From Aeromonas australiensis (lineage in GTDB: Bacteria > Pseudomonadota > Gammaproteobacteria > Enterobacterales > Aeromonadaceae): DNA of 63,053 nucleotides. The number at the start of each line of letters is the position of its first letter. Position 1 is the first letter of the stretch. Below are positions 41,654 through 52,729 of this stretch, piece after piece. The translations under genes were made by a program, and so were the position numbers. Where the stretch lies: positions 1 through 63,053 of the forward strand of contig NZ_CDDH01000001.1 of NCBI RefSeq assembly GCF_000819725.1, read 5' to 3'. Under the pieces are notes generated by a model. It was not told where the DNA came from, did no database searches, and saw only the letters and a program-made list of their open reading frames with translations.

Positions 41654-41893
41654 ATGGCCAAGACTCGGGTCGACCAACCCGCCCTCCCCCGTGAGGAAAA
41701 TGCGCAAGGGGGCAACTATGCCCATCAGCGCGGCGAGATAAAGGATAACCATCTGCATGCCCTGCTCTGTGATCCCCTGTTTCGCAGCCGGGTCGAGCGC
41801 AATAAGAAGGGCAAGGGGAGTTACCAGCGCAAGGCCAAATTTGGCAAGCGGTGGGAGCCCGGCCAACAGCAGATGATCCGCGTCTGCTGCTGA
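41654..41893 (+). CDS. arfA: Alternative ribosome-rescue factor ArfA
   Basis: A 79-residue basic protein that binds stalled non-stop ribosomes and recruits RF2, backing up tmRNA. The conserved core [20 protein letters not shown] and [18 protein letters not shown] is intact. The N-terminal 20 residues are longer than in E. coli. ArfA is normally made from truncated mRNA and removed by tmRNA when that works. Here a hairpin lies over the last codons (see separate entry). Confidence 0.9.
   Translation: MAKTRVDQPALPREENAQGGNYAHQRGEIKDNHLHALLCDPLFRSRVERNKKGKGSYQRKAKFGKRWEPGQQQMIRVCC
41867..41889 (+). promoter_or_regulatory. Hairpin over the last arfA codons
   Basis: CAGCAGA (41867-41873) pairs with TCTGCTG (41883-41889) around a 9-nt loop, just before the stop at 41891. 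Cleavage or arrest here would produce a non-stop arfA message, the known mode of arfA control in E. coli. Confidence 0.45.
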
Positions 41894-41913
41894 GCGGGTT
41901 TCTACCGACCATA

Positions 41914-41946
41914 AACAATCAGGGCGCCATTGGCGCCCTGATTGTT
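41914..41946 (+). terminator. Terminator of arfA
   Basis: A long perfect stem AACAATCAGGGCGCC with its complement around a 2-3 nt loop, ending in TGTTATCT. Confidence 0.85.
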
Positions 41947-42108
41947 ATCTCGAAACACGGTTCGCCAAAACTGCCTCACGACCTGTCGCGAGAAGCTGTC
42001 AGCGGGGTGAAGAGCAGCGCAGGAACCGGAGCGTATAGATATACGTGAGGCTTCCAAGCAGCGCATGAACCTTGATCACGGCTTCGCAGCCAGATCGTGA
42101 GCCAGTTT

Positions 42109-43254
42109 TCACTCATCCATAAACAGTTCGAGCAATACGTTCAGATAGCGATGGCCGAGAGAAGTGAGCTGCCAGCTATCCCCCAAATCCTCGATCAGCT
42201 CCTTGCTCTGGGCGATGGCGAGCACCGTCTCTACCCTTTCCAGCGGCAAGCCGGTATATGCCTCGAACTGTGCCTTGGGGGCCGGTTCAAACAGGCGGAA
42301 GCGGTTCATAAAGTACTCGAGCGGCAGATCGTCTGCCGTCACCTGCCACAGCTGGTCCAGATAGGGGCGACTCTTGTCCAGATACCCTTTGGGGTGCTTC
42401 ACCTTGGCGGTGCGCAGGATCTGTTGGTTCGCAAGATCGGTCACCTTGCCGTGGGCGCCACAGCCAATCCCCAGATAGTCGCCGAAGCGCCAGTAGTTGA
42501 GGTTGTGATGGCACTGGTAGCCCTCTTTGGCGTAAGCCGAGATCTCGTACTGGCGATAACCGCTGGCGGTGAGCATGGCGTGGCCCTGCTCGTAGATATC
42601 CCACAGGGTGTCATCTTCCGGCAGTTTGGGCGGTTTGGAGGCAAATGCCGTGTTCGGCTCTATGGTGAGCTGATACCAGGAGAGGTGCGGCGGGGCGCAG
42701 TCGATAGCCTGCTGCAGGTCATAAAGGGCATCATCCAGACTCTGATCCGGCAGACCGTGCATCAGATCCAGATTGAAGGTAGGCAACTTGATGGCATGGG
42801 CCAGTGCGGCGGCCTTGCGGGCCTCTTGCGGGCCGTGAATGCGGCCGAGGCGGGTCAGCTTCTCCTGCTGAAAGCTCTGCACGCCGATGGAGATGCGGTT
42901 GATGCCGGCGCGCTGGAAACCGGCGAACTTGTCCGCCTCCACCGTGCCCGGATTGGCCTCCATGGTGATCTCGCAATCGGCAGTGAGCCCAATGCGGGCC
43001 CGCACCCCGTCCAGCAAGGCTTGCATCGCCTCTACCGTCAACAGGCTGGGGGTGCCGCCACCGATAAAGATCGAGGAGAGCGGCCGCCCCTGTGCCCACT
43101 TCAGGTCCTGATCCAGATCCTCCAGCAGAGCGGCGACATATTCGAGGTGAGGCAACTCCCCCTTCTGGGCATGGGAGTTGAAGTCACAATAAGGACACTT
43201 CTGGACGCACCAGGGCACATGAATATAGAGAGAGAGTGGCGGCAGTTGCAGCAT
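42109..43254 (-). CDS. hemW: Radical SAM heme chaperone HemW
   Basis: A 381-residue protein related to HemN, now known as a haem chaperone for respiratory enzymes. The radical-SAM cluster motif is CVQKCPYC (CxxxCxxC, about residues 16-23), followed by GGGTPSLL and the HemN C-terminal domain. It lacks the coproporphyrinogen oxidase features of HemN. ATG 43254 was chosen because GGAAG lies 4 nt upstream and the family begins MLQLPPLSLYIHVPWC. rdgB lies 90 bp upstream on the same strand, as in E. coli. Confidence 0.93.
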   Translation of the reverse strand: MLQLPPLSLYIHVPWCVQKCPYCDFNSHAQKGELPHLEYVAALLEDLDQDLKWAQGRPLSSIFIGGGTPSLLTVEAMQALLDGVRARIGLTADCEITMEANPGTVEADKFAGFQRAGINRISIGVQSFQQEKLTRLGRIHGPQEARKAAALAHAIKLPTFNLDLMHGLPDQSLDDALYDLQQAIDCAPPHLSWYQLTIEPNTAFASKPPKLPEDDTLWDIYEQGHAMLTASGYRQYEISAYAKEGYQCHHNLNYWRFGDYLGIGCGAHGKVTDLANQQILRTAKVKHPKGYLDKSRPYLDQLWQVTADDLPLEYFMNRFRLFEPAPKAQFEAYTGLPLERVETVLAIAQSKELIEDLGDSWQLTSLGHRYLNVLLELFMDE

Positions 43255-43344
43255 GGGACTTCCAATAAAACAGGGGCTCAAGGCCCCCATTGTAGATGAC
43301 TATGTGTGCTTGACAGTGTGTAGTCGACGAGGTGGCGAAGTGAC

Positions 43345-43941
43345 TCAGTGAGCGGCAGCCAGCGCCGCTTTGAGCTTGGCCAGCGCCTGACCGCGATGGC
43401 TGAGCTGGTTTTTCAGCTCGGCGGGCATCTGGGCGGCGGTGCAGTCGTGATCCGGCACGAAGAAGACGGGGTCATAGCCAAAACCGTGCTGACCGCGCGG
43501 CTCGTCGATGATCATCCCTTCCCAGCTCGCCTGACAGATGATGGGGGTGGGATCATCGGCATGGCGCATATAGACCAGCACGCACCAGAAACGGGCGCTC
43601 TTCAGGTACTCGGGAGCCCCTTGCAGCTCAGCGAGCAGCTTCTCGATGTTGGCCTTGTCACCGGCACCTTCACCGGCAAAACGGGCGGAGTAAACGCCGG
43701 GGCGCCCTTGCAGCAGGTCGACTTCCAGACCGGAGTCATCAGCCACGGCGGGCAGACCGGTAATGCGGGCGGCGTGGCGGGCCTTGATGATGGCATTCTC
43801 GACGAAGGTGGTGCCGGTCTCATCGGCATCGGAGACCGCAAACTCGCTCTGTGGGATCACCTGGATCTTCATATCGGCCAGCATGGCGGCCAATTCCTTC
43901 ACCTTTTTCTGGTTACCTGTTGCCAGGACAAGCTTGTTCAT
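43345..43941 (-). CDS. rdgB: XTP/dITP diphosphatase RdgB
   Basis: A 198-residue house-cleaning pyrophosphatase that removes dITP, dHAPTP and XTP from the nucleotide pool. The start motif LVLATGNQKKVKEL, PAVADDSGLEVD, GRPGVYSARFAGE, and the tail FGYDPVFFVP and HRGQAL are all family hallmarks. ATG 43941 has GGAGG 8 nt upstream; an earlier in-frame Met adds a non-homologous leader. Probably co-transcribed with hemW. Confidence 0.95.
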   Translation of the reverse strand: MNKLVLATGNQKKVKELAAMLADMKIQVIPQSEFAVSDADETGTTFVENAIIKARHAARITGLPAVADDSGLEVDLLQGRPGVYSARFAGEGAGDKANIEKLLAELQGAPEYLKSARFWCVLVYMRHADDPTPIICQASWEGMIIDEPRGQHGFGYDPVFFVPDHDCTAAQMPAELKNQLSHRGQALAKLKAALAAAH

Positions 43942-44179
43942 CGAGCACCTCCGCAAAAATAATCTGCGCATTCTATGCGGCACAAGGGTTTAGTAAAAGC
44001 GCCAATTACACCCGCTGTGATGGGGTTACGGGGGGTTTGCCGCCATCGAATAACCAGCTTTTTAATACATGTTTCCATAATGGAATAACCAAAGTGATTA
44101 AATACCATTTCTATTCATTACTGTGACTCAGTAGACTCGCGCCCCAACTTAATAACCTGGCTGACTAAAGAGGTGACAG

Positions 44180-45343
44180 ATGCCATTGATACTTTTGCTC
44201 GTACTACTGGTGCTGTTCAGTCCGCTGGCTATCGACATCTACCTGCCCGCCATTCCGCAGATGGCCGAGCAGCTGGGCGCCGAAGTGACGTTGATGCAGG
44301 GCACCATCACCTGGTTCCTGTTCAGCATGGGGCTGGGACAACTGCTGGTTGGCCCGCTGGCCGATCGTTACGGTCGCAAACCCATTGCCCTTTGCGGCGT
44401 GCTGCTCTATGGCCTGAGCGCGCTGGGGGCCGGCTTTGCCGCCAGCCTCGGCGAATTGATGCTGGCCCGGGTGCTGCAGGGCTTTGGCGCCTGCGCCACC
44501 TCGGTCGCCGCCTTCTCGGTGGTGCGTGACAGCTATGGCTCGAAGAAAAGCGGTCAGATGATCTCCTACCTCAATGGCGCCATCTGCTTTATTCCGGCGC
44601 TGGCGCCCCTGCTCGGTGGCTGGCTCACTGCCAAGGCGGGCTGGTCTGCCAACTTCTGGTTTATGGCCGGTTATGCGCTTATCGTCGGCAGCTGGCTGAT
44701 GTGGCGGATGCCGGAGACCCGCCCGGAGGAGACCCGCAGCGAAGGGGCCCTCATCAGCTGGTCTCGCTACAGCCCGGTGCTGCGCTCCCCCAGCTTCCTG
44801 TTCAACGCGGCGCTGTGCATGCTGGCGATGGCGGTGATCCTCGCCTATGTCACCGCCGCACCGGTGCAGTTGATGGTGAAATTGGGGCTGGATATGAGCG
44901 GCTTTAGCTACTGGTTTACCGCCAACGCCGCGCTCAACATTCTGGCCTGCTTTATGGCGCCGCGCTTTATTGCCAAAATCGGGCCAAGACGTACCCTGCG
45001 CATCGGCCTGCTGGTGTTGATGCTCTCTGCCATTACCCTGACTTTGGCGATGCACATCGCACATCCGCTGGCGATGATGGGACCGGTGTTCCTCTCCAGC
45101 ATCGGCTTTGCCATGATCCTGGGCGCGGCCGCCGGGATGGCGCTGGCACCGTTCGGCCACTGCGCCGGTACCGCCGCCGCCCTGCTCGGCCTGTTCCAGA
45201 TGAGCGGCTCCGGCGCCCTGGTTGGCCTGACCGGTGCCCTGATGCACGACCCGCTCAGCCAACTGGCGCTGCATATGTGGTTGCTGCTACCGCCCCTGGT
45301 GATGCTGATGACCCGACGCGGCCGCCGCTTGTGTTTGCAATAA
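44180..45343 (+). CDS. Bcr/CflA family multidrug efflux MFS transporter
   Basis: A 387-residue inner-membrane proton antiporter with 12 predicted helices. N-terminal LFSPLAIDIYLPAIPQMAEQLG and the motif-A loop GPLADRYGRKPIALCG are typical of the Bcr/CflA (DHA1) group; ARVLQGFGACATSVAAFSVVRD is the motif-C-like segment. Length is near E. coli Bcr (396). AGAGG lies 6 nt before the ATG. Substrate unknown. Confidence 0.88.
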   Translation: MPLILLLVLLVLFSPLAIDIYLPAIPQMAEQLGAEVTLMQGTITWFLFSMGLGQLLVGPLADRYGRKPIALCGVLLYGLSALGAGFAASLGELMLARVLQGFGACATSVAAFSVVRDSYGSKKSGQMISYLNGAICFIPALAPLLGGWLTAKAGWSANFWFMAGYALIVGSWLMWRMPETRPEETRSEGALISWSRYSPVLRSPSFLFNAALCMLAMAVILAYVTAAPVQLMVKLGLDMSGFSYWFTANAALNILACFMAPRFIAKIGPRRTLRIGLLVLMLSAITLTLAMHIAHPLAMMGPVFLSSIGFAMILGAAAGMALAPFGHCAGTAAALLGLFQMSGSGALVGLTGALMHDPLSQLALHMWLLLPPLVMLMTRRGRRLCLQ

Positions 45344-45369
45344 ATCCTGTGCTCTGATGGGCACACTCA

Positions 45370-45393
45370 GGGGGCCATCGGCCCCCTTCTCGT
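45370..45393 (+). terminator. Terminator of the Bcr/CflA gene
   Basis: A 7-bp stem GGGGGCC/GGCCCCC with ATC loop, followed by TTCTCGTTT. Confidence 0.7.
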
Positions 45394-45478
45394 TTGTATC
45401 GCCTTTACAGCATATGGCCATCCGGCAGATTGCCTGCGATGGCAACCCCACTCACTCGATATCAGCGGAGCACTCCCG

Positions 45479-46528
45479 ATGAGTCACACTCTCAACGCAG
45501 CCCTGGTGGGCTATGGCTTTGCAGGCAAGACCTTCCACGCCCCCTTCCTCTCCACCACACCGGGCTTGTCCCTGAGCTGGGTGGTGAGCCGCGATGCCGC
45601 CAAGGTGCAGGCCGATCTGCCCGGCTGCCGGGTCGGTTCACTGGAGGAGGTGCTGAGCGATGAGACTGTCGATCTGGTGGTGATCGCCACCCCCAACGAC
45701 ACCCATGCCCCCCTCGCCCGCCAGGCGCTGCTGGCAGGCAAACATGTGGTGATCGACAAGCCCTTTGCACTGGATCTGGCCGAGGCGCAAGCACTGGTCG
45801 AACTGGCCGAAAAACAGCAGCGACTGCTCAGCATCTTCCACAACCGGCGCTGGGACGGGGATTTCCTTACCGTGCGCCGTTTGATTGCCGAGGAGACGCT
45901 CGGGCAGATCGCCCAGTTCGAATCCCACTTCGATCGCTATCGCCCCGAAGTGCGCCAGCGCTGGCGCGAAGCGGGTGGCCCGGGTTCCGGTCTCTGGTTC
46001 GATCTCGGCCCCCACGTACTGGATCAGGCGCTGCAGCTGTTCGGCCAGCCGGACTGGCTGCAAGCCGATCTGGCCGAGCAGCGCCCCGGCGCACTGGCGG
46101 ACGACTATTTCCATGTGGTGCTGGGTTACTGTGCTCTGCGGGTTATTCTGCATGGCAGTTGTCTGGTCTCGGCCACCATGCCCCGCTTTGTCATTCACGG
46201 CAGCCAGGGCTCGTTCGTGAAATTCGGTATGGATGTGCAGGAAGATCAGCTCAAGCAGGGCTTGCGGCCACCGGCGGCGGATTGGGGCATGGATAGTGAA
46301 CCCGGTCAGCTCAGCCGCATTGTGGATGGTCAGTTACAGCAGCAGAGCGTGGTGGGTGAGGCGGGGGATTATGGCGCCTACTATCGCGGTGTCTGCGCCG
46401 CCATCAAGGGCGAGGGGAGCAACCCGGTGCCAGCAAGTGAAGCGCTGGCGGTGATGGCGCTGCTGGATCTGGCCCGCCAGAGCCACCTTGAGGGAAAACG
46501 GCTGCCCTGTCAGAAGCTGTCTGACTAA
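45479..46528 (+). CDS. Gfo/Idh/MocA family oxidoreductase (YdgJ-like)
   Basis: A 349-residue NAD(P)-dependent oxidoreductase of unknown substrate. The N-terminal Rossmann motif is ALVGYGFAGKTFHAPFL. VIATPNDTHAPLARQALLAGKHVVIDKPFALD carries the EKP-like DKP motif, and the C-terminal domain has WREAGGPGSGLWFDLGPHVLDQ. The pattern follows E. coli YdgJ/YhhX. GGAG is 8 nt before the ATG. Confidence 0.88.
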   Translation: MSHTLNAALVGYGFAGKTFHAPFLSTTPGLSLSWVVSRDAAKVQADLPGCRVGSLEEVLSDETVDLVVIATPNDTHAPLARQALLAGKHVVIDKPFALDLAEAQALVELAEKQQRLLSIFHNRRWDGDFLTVRRLIAEETLGQIAQFESHFDRYRPEVRQRWREAGGPGSGLWFDLGPHVLDQALQLFGQPDWLQADLAEQRPGALADDYFHVVLGYCALRVILHGSCLVSATMPRFVIHGSQGSFVKFGMDVQEDQLKQGLRPPAADWGMDSEPGQLSRIVDGQLQQQSVVGEAGDYGAYYRGVCAAIKGEGSNPVPASEALAVMALLDLARQSHLEGKRLPCQKLSD

Positions 46529-46836
46529 GGTGCGGTTCATCGGCCACGCCTGACCAACCTTGACCTTGTTAAACCGCCACAAGATGGCAGTAACGCGGTG
46601 TTTTATTGTGCAATTAGCACCATTTAACGGCATCTTGTATTGATATCAGTCGTTCCAGTGGAGCTTTTTATCCACGGCACGAAAAAATGTCATTGTGATA
46701 TCCGTTTTCATCGGTAACTAATGAGGCTATATTGCGCCCGCCTGCTGCCTCCCGGCTTCTTGTTTCCATACCGGGCACAGTGGGCGCAGTGATGGTTGCA
46801 CAGACCATCTCTCCATCTTTATTTGAGGGAATGCAC
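46529..46836. other. Intergenic region upstream of the small lipoprotein gene
   Basis: 308 bp with no gene. TATATT near 46728-46733 is a candidate -10. No terminator of the oxidoreductase gene is obvious. Confidence 0.4.
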
Positions 46837-47085
46837 ATGAACAAAGTACTGGTAGCCGGTATCCTGGGTCTGATGTTGACTGCTTGCGGTCAGAAAGAAG
46901 AAAAAGCTGCCGCGCCTGCTGCAACTCCGGCCGCCGAAGTTGCTGCCACTGTAGAAAAAGCCGCTAGCGAAGCCACCTCTACCGTAGAGCAGGCTGCTTC
47001 CGACGCGACTGCAACCGTTGAAAACGCTGCTGACGAAGTGGCTACCAAGGTTGAAGCTGCAGTGAGCGATGCCAAGGCCAACTAA
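46837..47085 (+). CDS. Small alanine-rich coiled-coil lipoprotein
   Basis: An 82-residue predicted lipoprotein. The signal peptide MNKVLVAGILGLMLTAC ends in a lipobox with Cys17. After a Pro/Ala linker, an 11-residue repeat runs four times (ATVEKAASEAT, STVEQAASDAT, ATVENAADEVA, TKVEAAVSDA), giving an amphipathic right-handed coiled coil like those of LEA-type or Lpp-like proteins. ATG 46837 has GAGGGA 6 nt upstream. Function unknown; a periplasmic spacer or stress role is a guess. It has its own terminator. Confidence 0.8.
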   Translation: MNKVLVAGILGLMLTACGQKEEKAAAPAATPAAEVAATVEKAASEATSTVEQAASDATATVENAADEVATKVEAAVSDAKAN

Positions 47086-47104
47086 GCCTGCACCTCATTC
47101 GAAG

Positions 47105-47137
47105 ACGGGTCCGAAGGCAACTTCGGGCCCGTTTTTT
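47105..47137 (+). terminator. Terminator of the small lipoprotein gene
   Basis: A 12-bp stem (ACGGGTCCGAAG with CTTCGGGCCCGT, one G-U) and a GCAA tetraloop, followed by TTTTTT. Confidence 0.92.
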
Positions 47138-47147
47138 ATCTATCCGC

Positions 47148-47699
47148 TCAGGGCGCCGGATTAATCAGCGAGGTGAGGATGTGATCCTCCCAGCGGCCAT
47201 TGATCATCAGATAGGCCCGTGCAAATCCCTCCCGCTCGAAACCGAGCCGCTCCAGCAAGGCGCCGCTGCGCTGATTGGCAGGCATGTAGCAGGCCATGAT
47301 GCGATGCAGATCGTGCTCCCGAAACAGGTAGTCGATGGCGGCTGAGAGCGCCTCTCCCATCACCCCCTGCCCCTGATATTGCTGGTCGATGGCATAGCCC
47401 AGATGACACGCCTTGAAGACCCCCATCAGGATATTGCTGAAGTTGCAGGTGGCGATCACCCGCTCGCCAGCAGGATCAAGCGCCACCAGATTGATGCCGG
47501 TGCCGTTGAAGAACTGGCTGTAGCTGTCTTGCAGCCGGGCATGCCAGTACGAGAGGGTGTAAAAGTGCTCGTCCCGCAGTGGCTCCCAAGGGGTGAGATG
47601 GGCACGGTTGCGCCGGTAGAAGTCGAGGATCATGGGAGCCTGATCGGGGGTCAGCAGCGTCAGGTGGGCCCGCGGGGTTTTGATATGGGGTAGCGCCAT
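47148..47699 (-). CDS. rimJ: RimJ-type ribosomal-protein alanine N-acetyltransferase
   Basis: A 183-residue GNAT enzyme. RimJ acetylates the N-terminus of S5 in E. coli. The acetyl-CoA loop is YQGQGVMGEALSAAIDYLF, and HRIMACYMPANQRSGALLERLGFEREGFAR is the RimJ/RimL C-terminal motif. ATG 47699 follows GGGAG, and its A is shared with the stop TGA of the upstream gene, so the two acetyltransferases are translationally coupled. Confidence 0.85.
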   Translation of the reverse strand: MALPHIKTPRAHLTLLTPDQAPMILDFYRRNRAHLTPWEPLRDEHFYTLSYWHARLQDSYSQFFNGTGINLVALDPAGERVIATCNFSNILMGVFKACHLGYAIDQQYQGQGVMGEALSAAIDYLFREHDLHRIMACYMPANQRSGALLERLGFEREGFARAYLMINGRWEDHILTSLINPAP

Positions 47700-48253
47700 C
47701 AGGACTCCCTCTCTCTTAGCCACTCGTCACGCAGCAGGCTGTAGTGGGCATGGTCCACAATCCGGTTGCCCAGCCGCTCTGCGCGCCGGGTCACCCCCTC
47801 CTGCTGCATCCCGAGCCGTTCACAGACGGCTCTGCTGGGCTCGTTATCGGTGGCGGCGCTGATCTCCACCTTCTCCATCCCCATCTCCTCGAAGGCGTGA
47901 TGGATCAGGGCCTGACAGGCACGGGTGATGATACCGTTACCCTGCCAGCGCTCCGCCAGCCAGTAGCCGATGACCACCTTGCCAAGGTCGTGATCGATGC
48001 TGTTGTAGCCGATGACCCCCACCACCTCCCCCTGATACTCGATGGCGGTGGTGAGCCCCTCGCCGCGGGCGAACTTCTCGATGGCACTGCGAATGAAGAG
48101 GGCGCTATCAACGGGGCGCTGGATCAGTGGCGGCCAGGGTAGCCACTGGGAGAGATACTCCCGGTTGTCATGGCAGAGGGCAAACAGTTCGCTCGCCATA
48201 TCTGGCTGCAAGAAGAGCAGCGCAAGCTCGTCGTCCAACTGCCATGAAAACAT
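47699..48253 (-). CDS. GNAT family N-acetyltransferase (RimL-like)
   Basis: A 184-residue GNAT protein resembling RimL/YdaF enzymes that acetylate ribosomal protein or other N-termini. Motif A is VVIGYWLAERWQGNGIITRACQALIHHAF, and the C-terminal SRAVCERLGMQQEGVTRRAE is present. First gene of a two-gene unit with rimJ (1-nt overlap). The true substrate is not known. Confidence 0.82.
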   Translation of the reverse strand: MFSWQLDDELALLFLQPDMASELFALCHDNREYLSQWLPWPPLIQRPVDSALFIRSAIEKFARGEGLTTAIEYQGEVVGVIGYNSIDHDLGKVVIGYWLAERWQGNGIITRACQALIHHAFEEMGMEKVEISAATDNEPSRAVCERLGMQQEGVTRRAERLGNRIVDHAHYSLLRDEWLRERES

Positions 48254-50375
<2,122 letters not shown>

Positions 50376-50381
50376 TCCACC

Positions 50382-50405
50382 CGATGCGGGCCTTGTCCCG
50401 CATCG
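50382..50405. terminator. Hairpin between convergent elastase and LysR genes
   Basis: A perfect 9-bp stem CGATGCGGG/CCCGCATCG with a 6-nt loop, followed by TTCTACT. It probably serves the elastase gene. Confidence 0.7.
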
Positions 50406-50407
50406 TT

Positions 50408-51301
50408 CTACTCATTGCGCCACCGTTTCGCCAGCGTGCGGGCGGTGGCCAACACGGTTTCCCGGGTCGGATTGGGCCGCTTGCCACCGCGCCAGGCCAT
50501 CATCACATCCCAATGATCCTGCGGCAGATTGCGCACATCGAGCCTGACCAGCCGCCCCACCTCCAGATCCCGCTTGATGGCCAGCTCCGGCATCAGGGTG
50601 ATAAACCCGTGTTCCAGCGCCAGATCCCGCGCCGCACTGGCGGGCTGTACCGCATGCAGGGGGCTGGCCGCTCGCCGCAGCCGTCGCAACTGCTGGATAA
50701 AGACGTCACACCCCGGCCCCCACACCTGAGGCGCCAGCCGCTGGTCGGCAATATCCTCCAGGGTAAGACCGTGACAACCGGCCAGCGGATGCAATGGCGA
50801 GGCGATAGCGATGATGGGGGAGCAGCAGAGCAGCTCCATCTGCAGGCCAGCAACAGGCGGACGCTTGAGCACAAAGCCGATATCGGCCTCGCCGGTCAGC
50901 AGCGACTGCATGATCTCACCGGAGTGATCCGTGGTGCAGCGGATCTCGAACGGCTCATCCACCAGCGCCATCAATAGCGAGCCAAACACCACCGAAGTAA
51001 GGGATGGCAGGCTGGAGAGACGGATACAAGGCAACGCTGGTGCCCCCTGCAGTGCCAGTCGCCCTTCGCTCAGGGTGGCCAGCGCCGAGCGGGCGGCAGG
51101 GAGAAACTCCTCGCAGGCGCGGGTCGGCGTCACCCCGCGCCGATGACGCTGAAACAGCGGCGCCCCGAGGCTCTCCTCCAGCTGGGCAATGCGCTGACTC
51201 ACCAGCGGCTGTGACCAGCCACGAATGGCCGCCGCCTGACTGAAGCTGCCCAGCTCGGCCACATCCAGCAGCAGTTGCAGATCGTCCAGATCCATAGACA
51301 T
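50408..51301 (-). CDS. LysR-family transcriptional regulator
   Basis: A 297-residue regulator. The N-terminal winged HTH reads LQLLLDVAELGSFSQAAAIRGWSQPLVSQRIAQLEESLGAPLF. The effector-binding domain follows (about 90-290). ATG 51301 was chosen over ATG 51295 because AGGA lies 6 nt upstream. It is divergent from mdtH with a 92-bp gap containing GGTAG/CTACC (51325-51341), so control of mdtH is plausible. Ligand unknown. Confidence 0.88.
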   Translation of the reverse strand: MSMDLDDLQLLLDVAELGSFSQAAAIRGWSQPLVSQRIAQLEESLGAPLFQRHRRGVTPTRACEEFLPAARSALATLSEGRLALQGAPALPCIRLSSLPSLTSVVFGSLLMALVDEPFEIRCTTDHSGEIMQSLLTGEADIGFVLKRPPVAGLQMELLCCSPIIAIASPLHPLAGCHGLTLEDIADQRLAPQVWGPGCDVFIQQLRRLRRAASPLHAVQPASAARDLALEHGFITLMPELAIKRDLEVGRLVRLDVRNLPQDHWDVMMAWRGGKRPNPTRETVLATARTLAKRWRNE

Positions 51302-51324
51302 AAATAATCCTGATATGAAATATA

Positions 51325-51341
51325 GGTAGTTGTCGTCTACC
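51325..51341. promoter_or_regulatory. Possible LysR operator between LysR gene and mdtH
   Basis: Inverted repeat GGTAG-N7-CTACC centred between the divergent genes, flanked by TATA on both sides. LysR proteins bind such T-N11-A type dyads. Confidence 0.35.
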
Positions 51342-51393
51342 ACTATATCTAAACCCTCTCCAGAATGAAGCTATCTGTGAATGAGAGGGCGTT

Positions 51394-52590
51394 ATGGTCG
51401 ATAGGGCGAGGTTTTGGGGGCGCTGGTTTCTGGCGCTGGATACCACACTGGTGATCCTGGGTTTCTTTGTGGTGATGCCGATGATCAGCCTGCGCTTCGT
51501 CGATCAACTCGGCTGGGCGGCCGGTCTGGTAGGGCTGGCCCTCGGGCTGCGCCAGCTGACCCAGCAGGGGCTGGGGATCTTTGGCGGCTCGCTGGCCGAC
51601 CGTTTCGGCGCCCGCCCGCTCATCGTCACCGGCATGCTGCTGCGCGCCGTCGGCTTCGCCACCCTGGCCTGGGCCGACAGCGGCGCCATGCTGATCTTCT
51701 CCTGCTTCCTCTCGGGGCTGGGCGGCTGCCTGTTCGACCCGCCTCGGGCCGCACTGGTGATCAAATTTACTCGCCCCCATGAGCGGGGCCGTTTTATCTC
51801 CCTGCTGATGATGCTGGAGAGCGCGGGAGCCGTCACCGGCGCCCTGCTCGGCAGCTGGCTGCTGCGCTTTGACTTCACCTACGTCTGCCTGCTGGGGGCC
51901 GGGCTCTTCACCCTGGCGGCTCTCTGCAACTGGACCCTGCTGCCCGCCTACCGCCTCTCGGTCAAACCGACTCCGATGCGGGAAGGGTTGGGGCAGGTGC
52001 TGGCGGATCGCGCCTTCTGCCGACTGGTGCTGATCTTAAGCGGCTACTACATGCTGTGGGTACAGGTGATGCTGATTTTCCCCATTCTGGTCAAGCAACT
52101 GGCTGGCAGCACCACGGCAGTGGGCTGGATGTACAGCCTGGAAACGGCGCTGTCACTGGCGCTGCTCTACCCCATCGCCCGTTTTAGCGAGCGGCGCTAT
52201 CGGCTGGAGAGCCGGCTGATGGCGGGTATCCTGCTGATGACGGTGGGGATCGGGCTGGTCGCCTTTGTCAGCACCCTCTCCGGCATCTTCGTACTGCTGG
52301 CCTGCTTCTATCTGGGGATCATCATCTGCGAACCGGCCCGGGAGACCCTGATGAGCCGGCTGGCCAACCCCACAGCCCGCGGCAGCTACATGGGCTTCAG
52401 CCGCCTCGGGCTGGCGCTGGGGGGCATGACCGGCTATGTGGGCGGCGGCTCCCTCTATGACTTCTCGCTGCAACAGGGACAACCGGCCCTCCCCTGGCTG
52501 GTGCTGGGCACCATAGGCGTGGCCACCATGCTGCTGCTGGCCCGCTGCTTCTCCCGCCGCCCGGAACTGGCCATCAGAGCCGCCGCCTGA
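51394..52590 (+). CDS. mdtH: Multidrug resistance MFS transporter MdtH
   Basis: A 398-residue 12-helix drug:proton antiporter. The sequence tracks E. coli MdtH closely: [70 protein letters not shown] and [15 protein letters not shown]. MdtH gives norfloxacin and enoxacin resistance when overproduced in E. coli. Divergent from a LysR gene, which may control it. Confidence 0.92.
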   Translation: MVDRARFWGRWFLALDTTLVILGFFVVMPMISLRFVDQLGWAAGLVGLALGLRQLTQQGLGIFGGSLADRFGARPLIVTGMLLRAVGFATLAWADSGAMLIFSCFLSGLGGCLFDPPRAALVIKFTRPHERGRFISLLMMLESAGAVTGALLGSWLLRFDFTYVCLLGAGLFTLAALCNWTLLPAYRLSVKPTPMREGLGQVLADRAFCRLVLILSGYYMLWVQVMLIFPILVKQLAGSTTAVGWMYSLETALSLALLYPIARFSERRYRLESRLMAGILLMTVGIGLVAFVSTLSGIFVLLACFYLGIIICEPARETLMSRLANPTARGSYMGFSRLGLALGGMTGYVGGGSLYDFSLQQGQPALPWLVLGTIGVATMLLLARCFSRRPELAIRAAA

Positions 52591-52692
52591 CGACCGCCCC
52601 ACCTGCGGCAGCCCAATCAACGGGGCTGCCGCTCACCCCATATTCTGCAAGCCATCACAGCAAAAGGTTGCGCATTACAACTTTTACGCTAT

Positions 52693-52715
52693 TTTAGTTG
52701 TCACGCACAACTAAA
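52693..52715. promoter_or_regulatory. Palindromic operator upstream of the MarR-GNAT gene
   Basis: Perfect 9-bp arms TTTAGTTGT and ACAACTAAA around CACGC, ending 15 bp before the ATG. This is the size and symmetry of a MarR operator, so autorepression is likely. Confidence 0.65.
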
Positions 52716-52729
52716 CAGGAAACCACAAC

